Origin: Thecamonas trahens ATCC 50062
Lineage: Eukaryota > Apusozoa > Apusomonadida > Apusomonadidae
Reading direction: 5' to 3'
Length of the DNA: 64,000 nt
Assembly: GCF_000142905.1 (NCBI RefSeq)
Contig: NW_013657673.1
Span: 510-64,509 of the forward strand
Shown here: positions 50,598 to 61,107 of the stretch, one piece after another
How positions within the stretch are numbered: position 1 is the stretch's first letter
Layout of the letters: each line of letters opens with the position of its first letter
Translations under genes and position numbers: made by a program
Notes under the pieces: model-generated
Told to the model about the DNA's origin: nothing
Seen by the model: only the letters and a program-made list of their open reading frames with translations
Database searches by the model: none

Positions 50598-52474
50598 TTA
50601 GACAGCATGGAGTCCACGCTGCCGCTCGCCGCTGGCCATGGCCTGCGCCTTCAGCCGCCACTTGAGCGTCGCCGGGAAGCTGCGGTCGGCGCCCGAGACA
50701 AAGGCCCACCAGTTGCCGGCCACACCCTCGTCGAATGGATTAAACTTTTGACCATCACTGTTGCGCAAGTACCGATACTTGGCGCCGTTGCGGACCTCGT
50801 TGAATAGCTCGTTGCGCGAGATGAACCAGGTCTGGGAAAACCAGATGGCGCCAGCAAAGACAAAACCAAAGACAAGGACAAGCGAGTTCCACATCGGCCA
50901 GCTAAGCTCGACCCACGACACGTTGTCCAAGCTGCTGCTGACCAGGGTGCCCGATCGGACCGTCGCCCACCACGCCACCGCGCCGAGCCGAGTCCGAGGC
51001 ACGAGATGGACAAGCGCCGCGAGAGTGTATGCGGTAGTCAAGAGGAGAAAGACATAGAACGGGCCGTGGTTGCCGGCACCCACGCACGTTCCCGTCGCAT
51101 CGCAGTGGTGGTCCATGGCCGGCACACATCCGCGGCACCGCGCACAGTGCTTGGCCCGCAGCGGCCGGACGGCGTCGCACGTCTGGCAGTAGCCGGCAAC
51201 CAGCGTCGGAGGCGCCCACGCGTACATGTCGATCGGCTGTGCCGCACCGCGGATCTCGCCCGGCATCTCGTCGAGCGCAGGACTCACTAGCGAGAGCTTG
51301 GTCGTCGAGAACGGGAAGCCAGGATGCGGCGTGCGGAACCGTGGTGCGAGGTACACGCCTGACGGCGAGGTGACCAGATGGAGGAACGAGATGAGGACCG
51401 CCATCGCGCCGCAGCTCCACATCAGCCACTCGGACGTGCTTGCGTAGCCCGCCCAGGTAGATACAAAAGCCACAGTGCTAGAAATGAGGCCGCAGCAAAT
51501 GGCCGGGACCCATCGCGGGTGGCTAATGACGTTGCGGTTTGACTTGACAAAGTTCATCATGCCGAGACCAAGCGGGACAATCACGAGTACCCACGGGCCG
51601 CCGAGCGCCATCAGTGCCGCGACGACGGCAGTGAGGGTAAAGCCAAGTCCTGCCGCCACCTTGCCGGCGGCCTCCAGCGAGACCATGCCGTCGTCGAGCG
51701 CCACGTCCGGGTCGCGCAGCCCAACCGGGACGCCAGCGATGCGCTCGAGGTACGTTGCCAGCAGCGTGGCCTCACCGGAGCCGACGCCCGCGCGAGCCTC
51801 AGCCTGTGCCAGCCGGACCGCCACATCCAGCGCGCTTTCGCCGACCTCGTCCTGGATCCGCAGCCGCGCACCGGCGGCAACAAGCTTGGAGACCGAGATG
51901 GGGAAGACAGCAGCGGTGGCGAGGTGCAGCGGGTGCGGCCGCGGGCATCGACTGCGTCCAGATCCGCCTTTGCGACGATGAGCACGTCGAGCGCCTCGCG
52001 ATGCCCCGCAGCGGCAGCAACCGCCAGTGGCGTCCGCCCGGCACCGTCCTTGGCGTTCAACAGCTTGCGTCCCTCGGGCACCGTCGCCGAGCAGACCAGC
52101 AGTCGCAGAAGGAGGAAGGCATTGCACGCCGCAGCGCAATGGAGCAGCGTCTCGCCACCGCGTGAGCGAGCCGTCACCGACGCACCCGCCACTACCAGCT
52201 CGGCGAGCATGCCGGCGGCATGCGGCGAGTCCTTGCCCGCAGCGAGACAGAGGGCGGCCGCAGGCGTCAGGCTGCTCGACCCCGCTTTGGCGTCTATCAC
52301 CTGAGCACAGAGTCGCAGCAGTGTGCGGAACTGCTTCCGCGATGGCGGATGTGCAGAGGTGACGGCGATGTGGAGCACGGTCTCGCCCGAGCTGCTACAC
52401 ACCTCGGATGCGTCGCCACTCTCCAGTCGGCAGATCCGCTCCCACCGCCCGTACCGCGCGAGGTCGATGGCCAT
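50598..52474 (-). CDS. Ankyrin-repeat DHHC palmitoyltransferase (HIP14/Akr1-like layout)
   Basis: Corrected length is 625 aa. N-terminal ankyrin repeats: GETVLHIAVTSAH, GETLLHCAAACNAFLLLRLL, GRTPLAVAAAAGHREALDVL, GRTPLHLATAAVFPISVSKL and GESALDVAVRLAQAEA. Then membrane helices (FTLTAVVAALMALGGPWVLV, WVPAICCGLISSTVAFV), the Cys-rich domain CQTCDAVRPLRAKHCARC and CVPAMDHHCDATGTCVG, further helices (FYVFLLLTTAYTLAALVHLV, LVLVFGFVFAGAIWF) and a cytosolic tail. The nucleophile DHHC is present but the following PWVNN is replaced by DATGT. One C is missing opposite the G run at 51931-51933 (GRT to PLHLATAAVF). It likely S-acylates Golgi/endosomal proteins. Confidence 0.92.
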
Positions 52475-52527
52475 GAGTCAAGTGGTGCGGGGGCAGGGGC
52501 AGGGGCAACGGGTGCGGCACGCGGGTT

Positions 52528-53007
52528 TTACTTTGATGTATTGAGCTTGAACTGCCAGACCGAGAAGATAAAGGTGGCAAGGTACATGCCTGCAGCGATG
52601 TAGCAGGCGGTGCCTGTCTTCTCCTTGTCGGACTTGTTCATCTCGCCCTCCGGGTCGACGAGGTTATCGTTGCCAGAGAACAAGAAGCCCAGGACAGCGA
52701 GCATGACCAGACCCCAGGCCGAGATAACCGAGCAGCAGGCCGAGCATCCGTAGCCGCAGATGGGCCACTTGCACTTGGTTCCGCTCGTGCTGCCAGCCTC
52801 ATCCTGCGAACCGATCTGGTTGCGTCTACGGCGGGTCGACTGCCTCCATCCATTCGTCACCACCAGAACCATCATACCAACGACAACGACAGTCACCACA
52901 CCAAGCGGACCAAGTCGGTCATCACCATCGCCATCACCATCGCCATCATGGTCATGCCCACGTCGACCGGGAGACGACGACGACCAGGACCGGTCCAAAC
53001 CCCGCAT
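52528..53007 (-). CDS. RNASEK: Ribonuclease kappa (RNASEK), V-ATPase-associated membrane protein
   Basis: The C-terminal 80 residues match RNASEK: CGYGCSACCSVISAWGLVML and AVLGFLFSG (helix 1), a short luminal loop (NLVDPEGEMNKSDKEKTG), then ACYIAAGMYLATFIFSVWQF (helix 2) and a KLNTSK tail. RNASEK is a roughly 100-aa two-pass protein bound to the V-ATPase proton channel. Here the upstream frame adds a His/Asp/Gly run (HDHDGDGDGDGDD) and a hydrophobic helix (LGVVTVVVVGMMVLVV) not expected in the family, so the true start may lie near 52775 after an intron. The ATG at 53007 is only the most upstream plausible one. Confidence 0.8.
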   Translation of the reverse strand: MRGLDRSWSSSSPGRRGHDHDGDGDGDGDDRLGPLGVVTVVVVGMMVLVVTNGWRQSTRRRRNQIGSQDEAGSTSGTKCKWPICGYGCSACCSVISAWGLVMLAVLGFLFSGNDNLVDPEGEMNKSDKEKTGTACYIAAGMYLATFIFSVWQFKLNTSK

Positions 53008-53571
53008 GCCGCCGCCACCAGCACCGCATAGAGCCACAGCAGCCACATAGGCGAGTGTCACAGAGATAGAGCATACGTATAGTGTACCAAGGGAGTGAGT
53101 GTGGCGGTAGGGTCGAGGGGAGGAGGGAGGGAGGGGGGGGAAGGGGGGCAGGGAGGGCGATCACCACCGAGTCGAACCAAGTCACGCGCAGGTTGCGCCG
53201 CATGTCCAAGCGCATGAGGGACGGAACATGGTAGATGGAGAGAAAATAAGCACACCTTGGTATAGAAGAGGTAGTTTGGGGGGAATGGGGAGAGTTTGGG
53301 GTGGTGAGGAGGCAGGAGTCGTTCGTACCATAGGCAAGGAGATGAGGCAAGTGGTTGAGGCCGTCGTCGCGGCCGTGGCCGTCACCGATCGGTCGGTCGG
53401 TCGGTCGGTCGGTTGGTCGGTCGGTTGGTCGGTCGGTCGGTCGGTCGGTCGATGGTGCCCCCCCCCGCCGTCCCCCGTTTGGGCGCAAGGGGAGAGAGCT
53501 CAAAACGGGGCGGTTCGGCGTAGTCGTTGATCTGATGGGTAAGCTCTCCCAGAATCTGCCATCGCCTCATC
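53008..53571. other. Divergent intergenic region with GGTC tandem repeat
   Basis: Promoter region of the first Rho-like gene. It has a G-rich run (53110-53155), the (GGTC)n array and a C run at 53459-53466. No gene is supported. Confidence 0.55.
53389..53452. repeat. (GGTC)n tetranucleotide repeat, about 16 copies
   Basis: TCGG/GGTC units with two GGTT variants, 120 bases upstream of the first Rho-like GTPase start. Confidence 0.95.
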
Positions 53572-54174
53572 ATGCAGAATATCAAGCTTGTGGTGGTGGG
53601 AGACGATGGGGTGGGGAAGACCAATCTGCTCCTCACGTACACGCAGAACAGGTACACGGGCAACACGGGCTACACGCCGTTGGTGATGGACAACTATGGC
53701 GGGACAAATGTGATGTTCGGCTCGACGCCTGTCTCGCTCTCGATGTGGGACACAACAGGCTGCGAGGACTACGATCGCCTGCGTCCGCTCTCGTATCCGT
53801 ATACAGATGTCTTTCTCGTCTGCTACTCTGTGGCGTCACGGACATCGTTTGAGCACGTCGCCTCCCGGTTCGCTCCCGAGATCACCCACCACTGCGGCGA
53901 TGCTCCCAGGATCCTCGTCGCGCTCAAGGCCGACATACCCGAAGACGATCGGACAGTCACATACAAGGACGGCCAAGAGCTTGCCGATGCCATCGGCGCC
54001 GCTGCCTTTGTCGAAGTCTCGTCACTCCTCCACCTCGGCACTGATTCCGAGACCGACTCGGATCTCCGCACAACTGTTCCGGCCGTCTTTCAGCTCGCCA
54101 TCAAGACAGCGCTCGAGAACTGTAGCTCGACATCAGGCACGCCGCGATCCAAGCACAAGTGCTTGATCATGTAA
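53572..54174 (+). CDS. Divergent Rho-like GTPase (paralog 1)
   Basis: 200 aa. G1 GDDGVGKTN; switch I GNTGYTPLVMDNYGGTNVMF with the conserved Thr; G3 WDTTGCEDYDRLRPLSYPYT is Rho-type, but the catalytic Gln (DTAGQE in Rho) is Cys; DVFLVCYSVASRTSFEHV; G4 is LKAD rather than TKxD; G5 is EVSSLLH rather than SAL. The chain ends KHKCLIM, a CAAX prenylation box (terminal Met favours farnesylation). The Rho insert helix region is short and divergent (IPEDDRTVTYKDGQELADAI). Loss of Gln predicts weak intrinsic and GAP-stimulated hydrolysis. The next gene is a paralog in the same orientation. Confidence 0.9.
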   Translation: MQNIKLVVVGDDGVGKTNLLLTYTQNRYTGNTGYTPLVMDNYGGTNVMFGSTPVSLSMWDTTGCEDYDRLRPLSYPYTDVFLVCYSVASRTSFEHVASRFAPEITHHCGDAPRILVALKADIPEDDRTVTYKDGQELADAIGAAAFVEVSSLLHLGTDSETDSDLRTTVPAVFQLAIKTALENCSSTSGTPRSKHKCLIM

Positions 54175-54373
54175 ACCCAAGCAGTATTTGGTCCCGAGTC
54201 AAGCCCGTCCAGGCTAATCGCAGCCGATCAGTTGGGACAACGCTTAGTTGCCCCTACGATTGGCAACCATCATGTAAACCCAAGCAGTATTTGGTCCCGA
54301 GTCAAGCCCGTCCAGGCTAATCGCAGCCGATCAGTAGGGACAACGCTTAGTTGCCCCTACGATTGGCAACCAT
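54171..54373. repeat. 103-bp direct tandem duplication, two copies
   Basis: Copy 1 begins at 54171 and copy 2 at 54274, identical except for one T/A difference (GTTGGG versus GTAGGG). Copy 1 includes the last bases of the stop codon of the first Rho-like gene; copy 2 ends just before the promoter of the second. Confidence 0.95.
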
Positions 54374-54424
54374 TGAATGTGTAGCTGCGGAGTGGCAGCT
54401 CACCCGACTGACAGGCCCGCGGTA

Positions 54425-55032
54425 ATGCAGAGGGTCAAGGTTGTGGCCGTCGGTGACGATGGCGTGGGAAAGACCTCGCTCTTCACCACCTACGGCGACG
54501 ACGCGTTCCCACACGACTTTGTGGCTCCTATCCAGGACTGGTGCATCGAAGTCGTCCACGAGTCGCCCGAGTCAGGCACAGAGCCTCGGCCGATCATACT
54601 CGCGCTCTTTGACACGCCCGGTGGCGACAAGTACGACAGCTTACGCCCGCTCGGCTACGTCGATACTGATGTGTTCCTTCTCTGCTACTCGGTGGCCTCG
54701 CGTGCATCATTCGATCGCATCGCTGCCAAGTTTGTCCCCGAGATCGACCACCACGGCCCGAAGGCGTGCCTCGGATCCTTGTTGGCCTCCAGGCCGATAC
54801 CTCCGACTCTGAGCGATCCGTGACATTCCAGGATGGCCAGGCCCTTGCAGACTCTATCGCCGCGGTCGCCTTTGTTGAGATCGCCGCCAAGTCGCACATC
54901 GCCTCGAGTGCCCAGCGCACACACGCATATCCCGCCCTCACCACCGTCCCGGGGCTCATCCACTTTGCGATCGAAACTGCCATCGCCTCGCAGCCGTCGC
55001 CCCCTCCACCACGCAAATGCATCATCGTGTAA
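54425..55032 (+). CDS. Divergent Rho-like GTPase (paralog 2)
   Basis: 202 aa after adding one C at the C run 54757-54759 (DHHGP to EGVPRILVGLQAD). G1 GDDGVGKTSLFTTY; a shortened, altered switch I (FPHDFVAPIQDWCIEVV) without the usual YxPTVFDN; G3 FDTPGGDKYDSLRPLGYVDT with Gly in place of catalytic Gln; DVFLLCYSVASRASFDRI; G4 LQAD. It ends PRKCIIV, a CAAX box (terminal Val suggests geranylgeranylation). It shares many residues with the preceding gene (GDDGVGKT, CYSVASR, DGQ-LADSI), so they are tandem paralogs. Switch changes suggest unusual nucleotide cycling or effector use. Confidence 0.88.
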
Positions 55033-55933
55033 ACCCTCCATCGCTTTCCCCGTCACCCAAGTGCTAAGACCGGCCAGGCCCAGCGGCCACGGCAGCGCTT
55101 CCACCAAGTGCAGCCAGCCACTCGGCGTCTTGGGGTTGGCATCCAGCCGACGTGGTCGAAGATACACATCATCGCATCCACCACATCCTCTCCCTCTCCC
55201 CTTACGCCTCCACGCCGACTACCCGCCGGCCTCAACGCACTCTCAGATCAAAGACTGGAGGTGATGATGTGGCTCGCCGTGGCACGCCGCACCTTGCCGG
55301 GACTGGAATTGGTTGCTTCGCCTGAGCAGACGAGCGCGGCTCGTGCGACATGGTCGACGATGACGAGTTGGAGCGGCGAGAGAAGGAGGAGCCACGGCCT
55401 TGCACCGCTCGCCCATTCGAGGAGGGCATGTCCGGAAATGACAATGAGTACGTATCAGATGTTCTTGATGTAGACAACCAAGTAGCACTGGTCATGGTTA
55501 CCTCCTGAGCCCATGGCAGGCCAGGAAGGGTGCGGCGGAGGTGCCCCCCTTGACCCGCTGCCTTCCCATCCGGCGAGCAGAGTTTGATGGAGGAACCCAT
55601 CCGCAAGGGGAGGGAGTCTTTGGAGATAGCCATGCCATGTACAGACGGAATAACGTAGCCACGAGAACACCAGTTGGATGTAGCGAGTTGTTACACCTTG
55701 GTCTACCTTCTTGGCTACTTTATATCACATTCCCCGCCCTTGTTCGCCCTACCGCCGCCTGTCTGGTGACGCCCCCATTTTTTTGGGATGCCTCCGGCAA
55801 GAGCCTGCAGGTCGGCTGGCGGCGGCCCTCGCCCAGGGACGGCGAAGAGACCGGTGGGAGAGCCAGAGCAGACTCACGGAGAGCCGAACCGCTCGAATGT
55901 GTGCTTAGAGTGAAACAACCAGTTCCTCGCCAG
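55033..55933. other. Region upstream of the visible eIF4G exon
   Basis: About 900 bases in which the eIF4G promoter and first exon(s) should lie. An open frame continues upstream of 55934 but loses eIF4G-like character. Two possible acceptors occur at AACCAG (55922) and CGCCAG (55933). No separate gene is supported. Confidence 0.45.
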
Positions 55934-58900
55934 TTCGGCGAGTCCTCGGCGGAGCCGTTCCCCAGGACCAAGACGGCACCGCCGTCGCTGGGTTCGGACG
56001 CCGAGGCTGGTGCCGGTGGTGCCAGCGCTGCTGGCGGGCAGGCTGGCGGGCAGGGCCAAAAGGGCCAGCAGGGCCATCCTGGTGCGATGGGCCAAGGCCA
56101 GGGCATGCCGCAGCAGATGTACCCCATGCAGTACGGATATGCTCCGTACCAGGGCTACCAGCCGTACCCGTCGTATCAGGGCTTCCCGCAGTACGCTGGT
56201 GCGCCGCCGGCGGCCTACACGCAGCACTCGAGCCCCGGTGCTCCTGCGCCGGCCGCTGCCAAGCGCTCCGGGCTCAACCCTGCTGCGTCGATCTTTGAGT
56301 ATAAGGCTGCCTCGAAGATTGTCGTCTCTACCCCTCAGGGTAAGGAGGTCGACATTAACGAGCTGGCCGGCAAGAAGGCTAAGGCTGCTGCCGAGGCCAA
56401 GGCTGCTGCCGAGGCCGAGGCCAAGGCTGCTGCCGATGCCAAGACCGAGGCTACTACCGAGGCGGTGGCTGATGCCAAGACTGAGGCTGCTGCTGATGGT
56501 GCTGACAAGCCGAACGCGTCCGAGGCCGAGGCCGAGACTAAGGCCGAGCCCAAGCCGAACGCGTCCGAGGCCGAGGCCGAGACCAAGGCCGAGACCAAGA
56601 CCGAGGCCGAGGCCGAGGACAAGCCGGACGCCGCCGAGACCGAGGACAAGCCGGCTGCCGACGCGGATGAGGCTGGCTCGTCGGCCGAGGCGACGGCGGC
56701 TGCAGCCGAGGCCGAGGCGCGGGCTGCGGCGGCCAAGGCTGCGGCCGAGGCTGCGGCTGAGGCTGCGGCTGCGGCTGAGGCCGAGGCACGGGCCGCTGCA
56801 CGGCGTGCAGTGCCGCACGAGGTTGAGCCCGGCAAGATCAAGCGGTACACGCGCGAGCAGCTGATGCATTTCAAGGATCTGACTGCACCGCCGGACTCGG
56901 ACGTGTTCCGCAAGTTCAAGGAGCATTACGAGGAGATGGAGCGTGCTGAGCCGCGGCAGCAGCGGAGCCGCGGCAAGGCGAACAACCGCGGCCGGCGGTC
57001 GAACCGCAACTCGCGGAAGAACGACTACCAGGGCGGCGGACGCGGGCGCAAGCGTGGGTCGCGCAAGGGCCGTGGTCGGCGCGGCGGGTACAACGGCGGT
57101 GGCAAGGGCCGGCCGACGATCGACCCGGCGGACGTCAAGCCGCTGGAGCTGTCCGAGTCGCGGTGGAAGCCTGCGACTGCGTCGCAGGCAGACCTCGACG
57201 AGACCGCGCGGGTGATCAAGGCGGCCAAGGGCATTCTCAACAAGCTGACGCTGGAGAAGTTCGACCGGCTGTCGAAGAAGCTGGTCGAGGTCGGCATTTC
57301 CTCGCCGGCCATTCTCCGCGAGCTCATCGGGCTCATCTTTGACAAGGCCATCGACGAGCGACCGTTTGCGTCGATGTACGCGGCGCTCTGTGTATTCCTC
57401 CAGGAAAACGTGGAGACGTTTACCGAGACCAACGACGAGGGCGAGGAGGAGGACGTGTCGTTCCGGCGGCTGCTGCTCAACCAGTGCCAGGAGAAGTTTG
57501 AGCGGCCAACGGAGCTGTCGGAGGAGGAGAAGGAGGGCATGACCGAGGAGGAAATCCGCGAGAAGAACCACATTCTCAAGCTCCGCCGGCTGGGCAACAT
57601 CAAGTTTATCGGCGAGCTGTTCAAGCAGCGGATGATTTCGGCGCGGATCATGCACGACTGCGTGCTCACGCTGCTCAAGGATCCGGAGAACCCGGACGAG
57701 GAGGAGCTCGAGTCGCTCTGCGAGCTGATGGAGACGGTCGGCAAGATGCTCGACGTCCCGCAGGCTGCGCAGTACATGAAGGCGTACTTCCAGCGGATGA
57801 CCGCGCTCTCGACGTCGGACAAGGTCCCGTCGCGGATCCGGTTCCACCTGCAGGACATCATTGCGGCGCGCAAGAATGGGTGGGAGTTCCGCAACGCCCG
57901 CAAGAAGAAGGGCCCGAAGACCATTGCCGAGATTCACGCCGAGAAGGCCGCCGAGGAGCGCGCTGCGGCCGCCGAGGCTGCGCGCAACGACAAGCGCGAC
58001 CGTAAGCGGGGCGGACGGCGCGAGCGGGGCGGGCGGCGCGAGCGGGGCGGGCGCGGCGACCGCGACCGTGGCGACCGCGACCGCGACCGTGGCCGGTACC
58101 AGCGCCCGGCGGCGACCGACCGCTTTGCTGTCAGCCGCAACAACTACGAGCGGCCGGAGCAGTTTAACGCCCGCAAGTCGAAGAAGGCTAAGGCGTCGAA
58201 CAGCGACGGTTGGTCGACGGTCAACCAGGGCACGGCCAAGCGCCCGTCGGCGACCTCGGAGGACCATCTGACGCTCGGCCCGTCGCGCGGCGGCTCGTCG
58301 CTCGCCTCGGGCGCCCGCGGCTGGAAGTCGTCGTCGGACGACAAGCCAAAGTCGAGCTCGGGGACCAAGAAGTCGACGTCGGTCGGCCAGAACCTGTTTG
58401 CTCTTCTCGAGGCCGGCTCGTCGAGCTCGAGCTCGAGCTCGGAGGACACCCAGAGTGGCTCGGGCTCGGCTGACGCGAGCGGCTCGGCCGACGCGAGCGG
58501 CTCGGCCGACGCGAGCGCTTCGGGTGCCGAGTCGCTGACCGAGGAGGACATTGCCGAGGCACACAAGGCCGGCAAGTCGCTGTTCAAGGAGTACACGTCC
58601 GCCAAGGACACCGCCGAGGCTGTGCAGTGCATCGAGGAGGTCGAGACCGCGCCGGCATGGGTCGCCATCGCGGGCGGCCTGCTCGCCATGTACGAGTCCA
58701 AGGCCGACGATGTGGCCGCGGCGCAGGAGCTCCTCGCGCACATTCTCGAGGCGACCGAGCTGCTGAGCTCGGCGGCTGACGTGCAGGCGCTGCTCGCCAT
58801 GGTTATGGAGGCCCTGCCGGATCTCTCGATTGACGCACCGCACGCGCCCAAGTACGCCGCGGCATCGGCGGCACTCCTCATCGACGCGCACAACCTGGCG

Positions 58901-59671
58901 CTCGACGATGTGCTCACCCCGGAGGCCCTGGAGCCGTTTGGGATGTCTTCGCACCGCGTCGTCAGCTCGTTTGTGAGCGCGCTCAAGGACGCTCGCGGCG
59001 GCAATGTGGCCTCGGTCGTCGCCACCTGGCGGGCGTCGTCCATCGACCTCATGGAAGTGCTGCCCGGGCGGATGGCCGACGTTTCCGGCCTTGCTGACTG
59101 GATGTCGCGCGCCGGACTCGACGGCCTGTTCAAGCCCGAGCATGAGGTGCACCGCGTCAAGGCCAAGAAGATGCAGCCTGTCCTCTATGCCGCCTTTGTC
59201 GGCGGCACCTCGATCGACGACGTCCTCACGCTCATTGCTGAACTCCCTGTCGAGCTCCGCGAGTCGCCCGAGTTTGCTCGCGCGGCCCTTGCGGCCAACC
59301 TGGAGTTTATCGCCAAGATGGCACCGCTCGCCAACGGCTTTGCCGACTCGGAGCTCAAGACTACTGTCACCGAGCTCGTGGCCAAGTACGCCTCGATCCT
59401 CGTTGTCGTTGTCAACGCCTCGCTCGAGGCCCAGGCCGAGTGCGTCTTTGAGCTGCAGGCCTACGTCTGGGACCTGGCCTCTGCTGCCGACGGAGCCTTC
59501 CCGCCCGAGCTGCTGCCGTACCTCTTCCACACCTACTACGACAACGATGTCATCAAGGAGGAGGCCTTTGAGGCCTGGGCCAGCGACTCGCGCTCCACTC
59601 CCGGATACGAGGAGTGCAAGGCCGAGGCCGCCGCCTGGCTCAAGTGGCTCGCCGAGGCTAACCCCGAATGA
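55934..59671 (+). CDS. EIF4G: Translation initiation factor eIF4G
   Basis: Scaffold of the cap-binding complex. In order: Gly/Gln/Tyr-rich N-terminus (PYQGYQPYPSYQGFPQYAG); a PAM2-like motif SGLNPAASIFEY (candidate PABP contact); a long Ala/Glu/Lys repeat; the eIF4E-binding site YTREQLM within IKRYTREQLMHFKDL (Y-x4-L-hydrophobic); RGG/Arg-rich stretch; MIF4G domain (about 57160-57870: KGILNKLTLEKFDRLSKKL, LIGLIFDKAIDERPFASMYA, LNQCQEKFERP, RRLGNIKFIGELFKQRMISA, LCELMETVGKMLD, RIRFHLQDIIAARKNGW) that binds eIF4A/eIF3/RNA; a second Arg/Asp repeat; an MA3-type helical domain (about 58530-59080); and a C-terminal W2-like region ending ECKAEAAAWLKWLAEANPE. At least 1245 aa. The 5' exon is not resolved. 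Confidence 0.93.
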   Translation, partial: FGESSAEPFPRTKTAPPSLGSDAEAGAGGASAAGGQAGGQGQKGQQGHPGAMGQGQGMPQQMYPMQYGYAPYQGYQPYPSYQGFPQYAGAPPAAYTQHSSPGAPAPAAAKRSGLNPAASIFEYKAASKIVVSTPQGKEVDINELAGKKAKAAAEAKAAAEAEAKAAADAKTEATTEAVADAKTEAAADGADKPNASEAEAETKAEPKPNASEAEAETKAETKTEAEAEDKPDAAETEDKPAADADEAGSSAEATAAAAEAEARAAAAKAAAEAAAEAAAAAEAEARAAARRAVPHEVEPGKIKRYTREQLMHFKDLTAPPDSDVFRKFKEHYEEMERAEPRQQRSRGKANNRGRRSNRNSRKNDYQGGGRGRKRGSRKGRGRRGGYNGGGKGRPTIDPADVKPLELSESRWKPATASQADLDETARVIKAAKGILNKLTLEKFDRLSKKLVEVGISSPAILRELIGLIFDKAIDERPFASMYAALCVFLQENVETFTETNDEGEEEDVSFRRLLLNQCQEKFERPTELSEEEKEGMTEEEIREKNHILKLRRLGNIKFIGELFKQRMISARIMHDCVLTLLKDPENPDEEELESLCELMETVGKMLDVPQAAQYMKAYFQRMTALSTSDKVPSRIRFHLQDIIAARKNGWEFRNARKKKGPKTIAEIHAEKAAEERAAAAEAARNDKRDRKRGGRRERGGRRERGGRGDRDRGDRDRDRGRYQRPAATDRFAVSRNNYERPEQFNARKSKKAKASNSDGWSTVNQGTAKRPSATSEDHLTLGPSRGGSSLASGARGWKSSSDDKPKSSSGTKKSTSVGQNLFALLEAGSSSSSSSSEDTQSGSGSADASGSADASGSADASASGAESLTEEDIAEAHKAGKSLFKEYTSAKDTAEAVQCIEEVETAPAWVAIAGGLLAMYESKADDVAAAQELLAHILEATELLSSAADVQALLAMVMEALPDLSIDAPHAPKYAAASAALLIDAHNLALDDVLTPEALEPFGMSSHRVVSSFVSALKDARGGNVASVVATWRASSIDLMEVLPGRMADVSGLADWMSRAGLDGLFKPEHEVHRVKAKKMQPVLYAAFVGGTSIDDVLTLIAELPVELRESPEFARAALAANLEFIAKMAPLANGFADSELKTTVTELVAKYASILVVVVNASLEAQAECVFELQAYVWDLASAADGAFPPELLPYLFHTYYDNDVIKEEAFEAWASDSRSTPGYEECKAEAAAWLKWLAEANPE

Positions 59672-59689
59672 ACCCAAGGACTATCCTAC

Positions 59690-60770
<1,081 letters not shown>

Positions 60771-60986
60771 GCCAAAGCTGGCGATGAGTGTGCCAGATGC
60801 CTGACGCGTCCCGCCCAACCCCCCCCCCCCCCCCCCCAACTGAGCTCATCGCTGGGCTCACGGTCAGGCAGCATTCCCATGCACACAGTCGTGTTAATCG
60901 AGTACATGGTGCCCATAGAGGCAATGTCAGGGAGGGGAAGGGGGGGGGGGGGGGGGGGGGGGAGGGGAGCAACGAACCGAGGCATC

Positions 60987-61086
60987 NNNNNNNNNNNNNN
61001 NNNNNNNNNNNNNNNNNNNNNNNNNNNNNNNNNNNNNNNNNNNNNNNNNNNNNNNNNNNNNNNNNNNNNNNNNNNNNNNNNNNNNN
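60987..61086. other. Assembly gap (100 N) with similar flanks
   Basis: A conventional 100-N gap between the ataxin-3-like start and the CHMP2 stop. Both flanks carry a G run followed by GGGAGCAAC and then GGCATC. Confidence 1.
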
Positions 61087-61107
61087 AGGGGGAGCAACAA
61101 CCAGGCA

